Shown here: positions 1 to 5,404 of the stretch, one piece after another
Numbering within the stretch: the stretch's first letter is position 1
Layout of the letters: each line of letters starts with the position of its first letter
Source of the DNA: an uncultured Eubacteriales bacterium
GTDB lineage: Bacteria > Bacillota_A > Clostridia > Christensenellales > Aristaeellaceae
DNA length: 5,404 nt
Direction: 5' to 3'
NCBI GenBank assembly: GCA_902795555.1
Contig: CADBLV010000034.1
Location: forward strand, 1 to 5,404
The notes under the pieces: model-generated
Seen by the model: the letters and a program-made list of their open reading frames with translations, nothing else
Told to the model about the DNA's origin: nothing
Databases searched by the model: none
Translations under genes and position numbers: made by a program

Positions 1-3000
1 AGGTGCCGGTGTTGCAGAGGATCTCCTCCCGCGTCACGCCCAAGGCCGCGGGGGACGTAAATAGGCTCCGTACGCCGGGATCATCCAGCGGCACTTCCCT
101 GAAATTGATGCCCGTCAGCTTTTCCAGTTCGTGCATCATGGTCGGATCATCGTGGCCCAGGCAGTCCAGCTTCACCAGGATATCGTGCATGGAGTTGAAA
201 TCGAAATGAGTGGTGGTGAAATCGCTTTCCAGGTCATCCGCCGGATGCTGCACGGCGGTAAAGTCGTAAATCTCATATTCCAGCGGCACCACGACCATCC
301 CCCCGGGATGCTGACCCGTGGTTCTTTTCACGCCGGTACATTCGATGGCCAGCCGGTCCTTCTCCGCGTTTCCGGCCTGAATGCCCCGCTCCTCCAGATA
401 CTTGGACACATATCCGAAGGCCGTCTTGTCCGCCAGGGCGCTGATGGTGCCAGCCCGGAACACATGGCCCTTGCCGAAAAGTTCCTCCACATAATGGTGG
501 GCACGGTTCTGATATTCTCCGCTGAAGTTCAGATCGATGTCCGGCACCTTGTCTCCCTCAAATCCCAGAAACACCTCAAAGGGAATATCAAAGCCGTCCT
601 TGGTCAGGGGCTGTCCGCAGGTCGGACAGGCCCGGTCGGGCAGGTCCACTCCTACATGATATCGGCTCCTGTCCACGTCGAAAAAGCCCCGATGGCAATG
701 CTCGCACCGATAGTGGGGCGGCAGGGCATTCACTTCGGTGATGCCGCACATCCGGGCAACCAGGCTGGAGCCGACGCTGCCGCGGCTGCCCACGAGATAG
801 CCGTCCTCCAGGCTACGGGACACCAGCTTCTGGGCGATGGCATATAGCGTGCAGTAGCCGTATCCCACGATCGATTTCAGTTCCTTTCGCAGCCGGGCGT
901 CCACGATCTCCGGCAGGGGGGATCCGTACATCTCCTCCGCCGTGTTCCAGCTCATTTCCTGAATCATGTCCTCCGCGTCGTCCCAGAAGGGCTGGAAGGT
1001 ATCCTCTCCCTTGGGATGCACGGGAAACAGCTGCATTTTTTCCACCTGCTCAGCGATCTTCCGGGGGTTCTCAATCACGACTTCCCGGCATTTCGCCTCG
1101 CCCAGATAGGAAAACTCCTCCAGCATTTCATCGGTGGTTTTGAAATACAGCGGCGGCTGCTGATCCGCCTCCTCAAAACCCATACCCGCCTGGATGATTG
1201 CCCGGCCCACCGCGTCCTTGGGATCCAGGAAATGCACATCTCCGGTCGCCACGACGGGGATATTCAGCTCCTCGCCCAGGGCAACGATTTTCCGGTTCAG
1301 ATCCCGCAGCTCCTCCTCCGAGGACGCGTCTCCGTTGCGAATCAGGAAGGCGTTGTTCCCGATCGGCTGAATCTCCAGATAGTCATAGAAGGAAGCGATC
1401 TCTTTCAGCCTGTCCCACTCCGCGCCGGAAACCAGCGCCCGGAACAGTTCCCCGGCCTCGCAGGCGCTGCCCAGAATCAGGCCCTCTCGATACTGGCTGA
1501 TGATGCTCCTGGGCATATGCGGCACTCTTCGGAAATACTCCAGATGGCTGATGGAAACCAGCCGGTTCAGGTTCACCAGTCCCGTCCGGTTCCTGGCCAG
1601 CAGGATGATGTGATTGCTTTCCCCGATGGCGCCGCCTTTCAGGTTGTTGAGATCCTGATAGGTCCGGATCTGCGGATACCGTGCGGCAGTGTCCTCCGTC
1701 ATCCGCTTCAGGCACAGGGCGGTGGCCGTGGCGTCGTGCACTGCCCGGTGAGCGTTTTTCAGGCTGACTCCCAGATGCTTGCACAGGGAGGCAAGCCGGA
1801 AGGATTTCATCTCAGTCGCATACAGCTTCCGGGCATAGCTGAGGGTGTCCATCACAGGAGCGCGGAAATCCAGTCCGATGCGTTTCAGCTCCGCCCGCAG
1901 CAGGCTCGCGTCAAACCCTGCGTTATGGGCCGCGATGGGCAGATCCCCGATGAATGCCAGCAGCTCCGGCAAAACCTGCGCCGCCGTGGGCATGCCCTGC
2001 AGCATCCGGTCCGTGATGCCGGTGATGGCCGTAATCTTCTCCGGAAGTGCTTCCTCCGGGTTCACCAGCTGGGAAAAGGTATCGGTCACTTCGCCTTTTT
2101 CCAGTTTCACAGCCCCGATTTCAATGATCCGGGCCCGGCTGACGTTCAGGCCGGTGCTCTCAAAATCCAGCACGACGATAGGGCCGTTCAGGGGGCGGTC
2201 ATCCGAATCTTCCATCACAGGCCGCTCATCCACCAGATATCCCTCGCATCCGGGAATCAGCTTGATCTTTCCCTTCGCGGCCCGGAAGGCCGCCGGGAAG
2301 GACTGCAGAACCCCGTGATCCGTCACGGCCACGGCGGGATGTCCCCATCTCACGGCCCGGGCAATCAGCGCTTCCACGTCCGTCAGCGCGTCCATGGAGG
2401 ACATGTTGGTATGCATATGCAGCTCGATCCGCTTTTCCTCCGAAAGGTCCTCCCGCTCCTCCTTTTCGGTCTCCACCAGATCCCGAACGGTGATGGACAG
2501 CTCCCGGGCATAATTGTCATACAGGCATTCCCCGCGCAGCTTCACATGCATGCCGACGCGCAGGCGGTTCACCTTGTCCATGACAGCCTGGCGCTCCTCG
2601 TCGGTGATGGGCTCCTGATTTCCGTCCTCCCCTCTCCGGGCATAACGGGAACGATATCGGAAGAATGATTTGCACAGAATGGAAGAGGTGTAATCCGTCA
2701 CGGCAAAGGTCAGCAGCAGCATTTCGCCGCCCTTCAGCTCCTTGGTTTCCAGCTTGAAGATTTCCCCCTGAACCGTCACCAGGCCGCTTTCCCCGTTCAG
2801 TTCCTTCATCTCCGTCGGCCTGTCCCCGATAAACCTGCCCAGGATCGGCTTCCCCACCATCGGCGCGTTCATGTCCATCAGCGGATTCGGGGCCGGCGCC
2901 TTTTGCTTTTCCGCCGTCCCGCCGTTTGCTTCCTTCCGGGGCCTGGGCTCCCGCTTCGGCCTGGGCGCCTCCTCCTTTTCCGCGGCGATCCCGGTTCCAT

Positions 3001-3667
3001 AGCGTTCCGCCATCTCCTGAAACGTCACGCTCCGGCCCGTTTCCGCCTGCCGTTCTTCCCGCATGCGGCGCAGCCGTTCCTCCCGGGTACCGGCAACGGT
3101 CATTTCCACCCGAACCCGGGCTCCGAAAATCTCCTGAACCGCCACAGCCAGCCGGGGGCCCACGTTCTGCCGGGCCATCATGTGCAGCGCGAATTCATCC
3201 GGAAACAGCAGGGTCAGGATGCCGTCGGACCCTTCCTGAGCCGGGACTGTCCAGCTTCCCGGCAGCGTCATGCCCTCCGACAGCACGTTCTCCCGGGAAA
3301 ACTCTTCCCCGCCGGAGAGCTGGTTCCGTTCCATGCGCCATCCAATCTTCCCGACCCAGCCCCGGCTGGACGGATAGTTTCGCCGCAGAAAATCATCCAG
3401 CACCTGCTTGTAGGGCGCCGGATCCTCCAGAAAGGGCTGCTTCAGCCGCGGGCAGATCACACGAACCGCCAGCGCCCGGTCGGGAAACACCTCCCGCAGG
3501 ATCCGCTCCAGCGCCAGAAACTGTTTCTCCCCGGCCAGCACGCTGCTTTCAAACGTGATATAGGTCTTTTTCAGAGATTTGACATATCTGACCCTCGGAG
3601 CGCTCAGCGCCCCCGCCAGCTCGGGAATCTCCCGGCCGATCCGGGCCATCAGATCCTCATAGCTCAT
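1..3667 (-). CDS. polC: DNA polymerase III PolC (Gram-positive type, with proofreading exonuclease), 5' 1222 codons
   Basis: This is the replicative polymerase of Bacillota. The frame is open from ATG at 3667 to the left edge; comparison with remembered Bacillus PolC (about 1440 residues) suggests some 240 residues are missing. Residues 1-220 resemble the PolC N-terminal region, followed by a charged, Pro-rich linker (about 225-262) and an OB-like domain (about 295-397). The PHP domain starts at HMHTNMS (H417, H419), with TDHG at 449-452, E475, and a return after the exonuclease with GDVHF (H812). The inserted DEDD-h exonuclease has D501/E503 (DFESTG), HNAGFD (D586) and HRAVHD (H640, D645), so proofreading looks intact. 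Polymerase motifs are GSRGSVGSS (960-968), a zinc site (C988, C991, C1014, C1017), PDIDLNFSG with catalytic D1043 and D1045, CTGVKRTTGQHPGG (1110-1123), and KLDCLGHDDP with probable third catalytic D1168. The last codons read EILCNTGT. Fingers and the clamp-binding tail lie outside. Confidence 0.98.
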   Translation of the reverse strand, partial: MSYEDLMARIGREIPELAGALSAPRVRYVKSLKKTYITFESSVLAGEKQFLALERILREVFPDRALAVRVICPRLKQPFLEDPAPYKQVLDDFLRRNYPSSRGWVGKIGWRMERNQLSGGEEFSRENVLSEGMTLPGSWTVPAQEGSDGILTLLFPDEFALHMMARQNVGPRLAVAVQEIFGARVRVEMTVAGTREERLRRMREERQAETGRSVTFQEMAERYGTGIAAEKEEAPRPKREPRPRKEANGGTAEKQKAPAPNPLMDMNAPMVGKPILGRFIGDRPTEMKELNGESGLVTVQGEIFKLETKELKGGEMLLLTFAVTDYTSSILCKSFFRYRSRYARRGEDGNQEPITDEERQAVMDKVNRLRVGMHVKLRGECLYDNYARELSITVRDLVETEKEEREDLSEEKRIELHMHTNMSSMDALTDVEALIARAVRWGHPAVAVTDHGVLQSFPAAFRAAKGKIKLIPGCEGYLVDERPVMEDSDDRPLNGPIVVLDFESTGLNVSRARIIEIGAVKLEKGEVTDTFSQLVNPEEALPEKITAITGITDRMLQGMPTAAQVLPELLAFIGDLPIAAHNAGFDASLLRAELKRIGLDFRAPVMDTLSYARKLYATEMKSFRLASLCKHLGVSLKNAHRAVHDATATALCLKRMTEDTAARYPQIRTYQDLNNLKGGAIGESNHIILLARNRTGLVNLNRLVSISHLEYFRRVPHMPRSIISQYREGLILGSACEAGELFRALVSGAEWDRLKEIASFYDYLEIQPIGNNAFLIRNGDASSEEELRDLNRKIVALGEELNIPVVATGDVHFLDPKDAVGRAIIQAGMGFEEADQQPPLYFKTTDEMLEEFSYLGEAKCREVVIENPRKIAEQVEKMQLFPVHPKGEDTFQPFWDDAEDMIQEMSWNTAEEMYGSPLPEIVDARLRKELKSIVGYGYCTLYAIAQKLVSRSLEDGYLVGSRGSVGSSLVARMCGITEVNALPPHYRCEHCHRGFFDVDRSRYHVGVDLPDRACPTCGQPLTKDGFDIPFEVFLGFEGDKVPDIDLNFSGEYQNRAHHYVEELFGKGHVFRAGTISALADKTAFGYVSKYLEERGIQAGNAEKDRLAIECTGVKRTTGQHPGGMVVVPLEYEIYDFTAVQHPADDLESDFTTTHFDFNSMHDILVKLDCLGHDDPTMMHELEKLTGINFREVPLDDPGVRSLFTSPAALGVTREEILCNTGT
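3657..3667 (-). other. 11-base overlap of ispG stop and polC start
   Basis: The polC ATG begins inside the last codons of ispG, and the 11-base shared stretch ATGAGCTATGA ends in the ispG TGA. The two genes are in different frames. With a strong polC ribosome site inside ispG, this is the classic layout for translational coupling, where ribosomes ending ispG can restart on polC. A second ATG overlaps the TGA but is not in the polC frame, so it is not an alternative polC start. Confidence 0.9.
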
Positions 3668-4733
3668 GCGTGCTCCCCTGTCCGTTTCTGCGCTCCCCGG
3701 CCAGTTTCCTCGCGGCTTCGATCAGAATGCTTCCCAGGTCTCCACGAACGGTCCGCGGTTCCTGTCCCTTCACAAACAGGACGCCGCCGTCCCGGCCTCC
3801 GGCAATCCCTACGTCCGCTTCCCGGCCTTCGCCCAGGCCGTTCACGACGCAGCCCATCACAGCGACCTTCATCGGGATGGTGATGTCTGCCAGTTCCGCC
3901 TCAACCCGTTTCCCGATTTCCGCCACAGGGATGCAGGTTCTCCCGCAGGTGGGGCAGGCGATCAGCTGCACCCCGCGGATCCGCAGGTTCAGCGCTCGCA
4001 GAATATCCCAGGCCGCCCCGGCCTCCGGCAGGGGATCGCCGCTCAGGCTGACCCGGATCGTGTCGCCGATCCCGTCCAGCAGCAGTGCGCCGATACCGAT
4101 CGCGCTCTTCACGGTGCCCTGGCCCGGCAGCCCGGCTTCCGTCACCCCGACATGCAGCGGATAGTCGCATCGTTTCGCCGCCAGCCGGTAGGCCTCCACC
4201 GTCAGGCGCACGTCGCTGCTTTTCATGCTCAGCACGATGTCCTCAAAGCCCGCCTTTTCCAGCAGCCGGGCATGTCCCAGCGCGCTCTCGACCAGGCATT
4301 CCGCCGTTGGTCCGCCGTATTTGCGCAGCAGATCCTTTTCCGCGCTGCCGCTGTTCACCCCGATCCGGATCGGAATGCCGTGGGCCTTCGCGCAGTCCGC
4401 CAGTTCCCGCACCTTTGCCTCCCCGCCGATGTTGCCGGGGTTGATGCGCAGCTTGGCAATCCCGTTCTCCGCGGAGCGGATGGCCAGCCTGTGGTCGAAA
4501 TGGATATCCGCCACCAGCGGAACCGGAGACTGGGCCGTCAGGATTTTCACGGCTTCCGCGCAGGCCTCGTCATACACGCTCACCCGCACCAGGTCGCATC
4601 CCGCCGCGGCCAGCGCGCGGATCTGCGCCAGGGTTTTCTCCGCGTCCAGGGTGTCGGTGTTGGTCATGCTCTGCACCAGCACCGGGTTTCCGCCCCCCAG
4701 CGGCAAACGTCCGATCGTTACCGTCTTTGTCAT
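3657..4733 (-). CDS. ispG: 4-hydroxy-3-methylbut-2-enyl diphosphate synthase (IspG/GcpE)
   Basis: This complete 358-residue protein has the usual length of the short bacterial form. IspG converts methylerythritol cyclodiphosphate to HMBPP, the penultimate MEP-pathway step, in the cytosol using a [4Fe-4S] cluster fed by flavodoxin or ferredoxin. The N-terminal TIM barrel opens with VQSMTNTDT (residues 20-28) and continues through LVADIHFDHRLA (73-84) and LRINPGNIG (95-103). The C-terminal cluster domain has CPTC (C260, C263) and CVVNGLGEG (295-303), giving the four expected ligands C260, C263, C295 and E302. The loop reads NGLGEG where NGPGE is usual, and an extra Cys lies at 267. I chose the ATG at 4733 because the protein then begins MTKTVTIG, as in homologues, and GGGGG sits six bases upstream. 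An in-frame ATG at 4769 would add 12 uncharacteristic residues behind a weak ribosome site. The stop overlaps the polC start. Confidence 0.97.
   Translation of the reverse strand: MTKTVTIGRLPLGGGNPVLVQSMTNTDTLDAEKTLAQIRALAAAGCDLVRVSVYDEACAEAVKILTAQSPVPLVADIHFDHRLAIRSAENGIAKLRINPGNIGGEAKVRELADCAKAHGIPIRIGVNSGSAEKDLLRKYGGPTAECLVESALGHARLLEKAGFEDIVLSMKSSDVRLTVEAYRLAAKRCDYPLHVGVTEAGLPGQGTVKSAIGIGALLLDGIGDTIRVSLSGDPLPEAGAAWDILRALNLRIRGVQLIACPTCGRTCIPVAEIGKRVEAELADITIPMKVAVMGCVVNGLGEGREADVGIAGGRDGGVLFVKGQEPRTVRGDLGSILIEAARKLAGERRNGQGSTHEL
3673..3679 (-). promoter_or_regulatory. polC ribosome binding site inside ispG
   Basis: AGGGGAG lies five bases before the polC ATG at 3667, within the ispG codons for its last residues. 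It is a near-ideal purine-rich site at a good distance. It fixes the polC start despite the overlap. Confidence 0.8.
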
Positions 4734-4739
4734 TTTATG

Positions 4740-4744
4740 CCCCC
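4740..4744 (-). promoter_or_regulatory. ispG ribosome binding site
   Basis: GGGGG, preceded by GAGATT, lies six bases upstream of the ATG at 4733. It decides in favour of this start over the in-frame ATG at 4769, whose upstream sequence offers only a weak GAAAG at about nine bases. Confidence 0.65.
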
Positions 4745-4789
4745 AATCTCCCATTGACCGAAGCGTCATGAAGTGTTACTTTCAAACTT

Positions 4790-4809
4790 CCGTATGTCTC
4801 CCGTATGTC
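4790..4809 (-). repeat. 9-base direct repeat upstream of ispG
   Basis: GACATACGG occurs twice on the minus strand, at 4809-4801 and 4798-4790, with starts 11 bases apart. It lies between the 19-base array and ispG, and resembles the second half of some array units (CATACAC type), so it may be decayed array sequence or a separate small binding site. Confidence 0.4.
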
Positions 4810-4815
4810 AGGCGA

Positions 4816-4929
4816 AACGCAACGTCTTCCGTTCCCGTGTACGCCTTCCGATTCCTTGTGCGGGTTTCGCTCCTGTGTATGCCTTTCGCTCCCTTGTGCG
4901 GGTTTCGCTCCCATATGCACCTTCCGTTC
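4816..4929 (-). repeat. Six-unit imperfect 19-base tandem repeat in the rseP-ispG gap
   Basis: Reading the minus strand from 4929, six contiguous 19-base units follow without gaps: 4929-4911, 4910-4892, 4891-4873, 4872-4854, 4853-4835 and 4834-4816. Units 2 and 4 are identical (GAGCGAAACCCGCACAAGG). Units 1, 3 and 5 are variants that share AAGG after the opening GARCGRA-like block, for example GAGCGAAAGGCATACACAG in unit 3. Unit 6 keeps the first half (GAACGGAAG) and diverges in the second. The pattern therefore also has a 38-base alternation. A 19-base period is not a multiple of three, which argues against a coding repeat. The function is unknown: a binding-site array, a structured leader or a simple slippage-born minisatellite are all possible. 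Confidence 0.88.
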
Positions 4930-4948
4930 TCTTCTGCGAACGGAAGGT
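4919..4948 (-). repeat. 11-bp perfect inverted repeat (hairpin) after rseP
   Basis: The arms 4948-4938 (ACCTTCCGTTC) and 4929-4919 (GAACGGAAGGT) pair perfectly over 11 bp around an 8-base loop. The downstream arm is the start of the first 19-base repeat unit. The hairpin begins 25 bases past the rseP stop. No T-run follows on either strand, so it is not a standard intrinsic terminator. It could protect the rseP mRNA end, act as a processing site or be part of a leader structure for ispG. Confidence 0.75.
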
Positions 4949-4970
4949 TCACATCTGCCATTCTGAACCT
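4945..4970 (-). repeat. 7-bp inverted repeat just after the rseP stop
   Basis: AGGTTCA (4970-4964) and TGAACCT (4951-4945) are perfect inverted repeats separated by 12 bases. The second arm shares four bases (4948-4945) with the upstream arm of the 11-bp hairpin next to it, so the two stems cannot both form fully. The short stem and large loop make it the weaker of the two. Confidence 0.45.
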
Positions 4971-4973
4971 GCT

Positions 4974-5404
4974 TTACTGAAACAGCCGCACAATGTCCTT
5001 ATAGGTAAAGAAAATCATCACGGCGAACAGGAACACCATCCCGGCCATATGTACCATGGCCTCCTTCTGCGGCGGCACGGGTTTGCGCCGGATCACCTCG
5101 ATCAGGCAGAACACCAGCCGGCTGCCGTCCAGTCCGGGGATGGGCAGCAGGTTCATCAGCCCCAGGTTGATGGAAATCAGCACCAGCAGCTGTACAAAGG
5201 CACTGAATCCGCCGGCCTCGACCTCGCTGGACACCATGCTCACAATTCCTACGGGGCCGGTCGTCTGATCAAGACCCTCCCCGGTTGTCACCAGGTTTTT
5301 CAGGGCACGCAGAATCGCCCCCGCGGCGTTCCAGCACATCCGGGCACTCTCGGAGATGCCGCCGAAAAAGGATACGGGCCGGTTCTCCGTGCGGTACATC
5401 CCGC
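4974..5404 (-). CDS. rseP: RseP/RasP-type intramembrane zinc metalloprotease (site-2 protease), C-terminal fragment
   Basis: This is the last 142 codons of a membrane-embedded zinc protease of the S2P/M50 family, which cuts transmembrane substrates such as anti-sigma factors and signal-peptide remnants. The start, the HExxH motif and most of the PDZ domain lie beyond the right edge. Numbering from the first full codon at 5402, the family motif GLDQTTGPVGI is at residues 43-53. A hydrophobic segment at about 69-88 runs into NLLPIPGLDG (84-93), where D92 is the expected third zinc ligand. A final membrane helix at about 115-133 ends in the typical TYKDIVRLFQ tail (133-142), followed by a TAA stop. 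The position after LDG is Ser, where Gly is more usual. The gene lies upstream of ispG in the same direction, as in many Clostridia. Family assignment is firm; the choice between the names rseP and rasP is convention. Confidence 0.93.
   Translation of the reverse strand, partial: GMYRTENRPVSFFGGISESARMCWNAAGAILRALKNLVTTGEGLDQTTGPVGIVSMVSSEVEAGGFSAFVQLLVLISINLGLMNLLPIPGLDGSRLVFCLIEVIRRKPVPPQKEAMVHMAGMVFLFAVMIFFTYKDIVRLFQ

Larger units (their letters stand above)
4734..4973. other. 240-base rseP-ispG gap: repeats and hairpins, no recognised gene or promoter
   Basis: The gap is longer than expected for this usually compact gene group. It holds the 19-base tandem array, two overlapping inverted repeats, a 9-base direct repeat and the ispG ribosome site. 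I looked for a minus-strand promoter. The best -35-like hexamer, TTGCGT in the last array unit, has only AGACAT at 17 bases, which is a poor -10. Read-through from rseP therefore seems as likely as a local promoter. A 59-codon open frame also crosses the gap and is treated as a finding rather than a gene. Confidence 0.7.

Noticed and set aside
1016..2668. A 550-codon open frame on the plus strand
   Set aside because: It lies wholly antisense to polC, whose exonuclease and PHP motifs are unmistakable there. The long frame is a by-product of GC-rich third codon positions, and the product shows no recognisable domain.
2903..4757. Plus-strand open frames of 326 and 363 codons (2903-3883 and 3666-4757)
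   Set aside because: They are antisense to the polC 5' end and to ispG. The translations are low-complexity, rich in Arg, Pro, His and Gln, and lack family motifs.
4734..4769. An upstream in-frame ATG for ispG at 4769
   Set aside because: The 12 added residues do not resemble an IspG N-terminus, and the ribosome site is weaker than the one before 4733.
4793..4824. A sigma-A type promoter for ispG (TTGCGT with AGACAT 17 bases on)
   Set aside because: The -10 element matches TATAAT poorly, and no better pair was seen in the gap.
4816..4929. CRISPR array
   Set aside because: The 19-base units are contiguous, with no unique spacers, and are too short and too variable for CRISPR repeats.
4919..4948. 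Intrinsic terminator after rseP
   Set aside because: The 11-bp stem is convincing, but no T-run follows on either strand.
4225..4980. A 251-codon plus-strand open frame crossing the ispG 5' half and the gap
   Set aside because: It is antisense to ispG and continues by chance through the repeats. Nothing in it resembles a known protein.

Overview
The window is part of a bacterial housekeeping operon, and every gene in it lies on the minus strand. Read in the direction of transcription (right to left) it holds three genes. First is the C-terminal end of an RseP/RasP-type intramembrane metalloprotease. Next is a complete ispG (gcpE) gene of the MEP isoprenoid pathway. Last are the first 1222 codons of polC, the Gram-positive-type replicative DNA polymerase III with a built-in proofreading exonuclease. 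PolC marks the organism as a Bacillota (Firmicutes) member or a close relative. The order rseP-ispG-polC is common in Clostridia, where cdsA and dxr usually lie just upstream of rseP. The DNA is GC-rich (roughly 60% by eye) with GC-rich third codon positions, which suggests a high-GC, probably gut or rumen, clostridial lineage rather than a classical low-GC Clostridium. The genus cannot be named from this stretch.

Layout: 5404-4974 is the rseP 3' end, cut by the window edge. 4973-4734 is a 240-base non-coding gap. 4733-3657 is ispG. 3667-1 is polC, cut by the window edge and overlapping the ispG end by 11 bases. polC fills two thirds of the window. Its PHP, 3'-5' exonuclease, zinc-binding and palm motifs are all readable and intact. 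The gene runs off the left edge after the palm, so the fingers, C-terminal domains and clamp-binding tail are missing.

The three genes serve membrane-protein and signal proteolysis, isoprenoid precursor synthesis and chromosome replication. They are probably co-transcribed, and the overlap suggests that ispG and polC translation are coupled. The one part that gene content does not explain is the rseP-ispG gap. It carries six contiguous, imperfect 19-base tandem repeats, an 11-bp perfect hairpin that uses the first repeat, a second hairpin that would compete with it, and a small open frame that stops one base before the ispG start. No typical promoter or intrinsic terminator was recognised there. 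I found no mobile element, CRISPR array, tRNA or rRNA, and no obvious new multi-gene system. The best candidate for something undescribed is this repeat-bearing leader.
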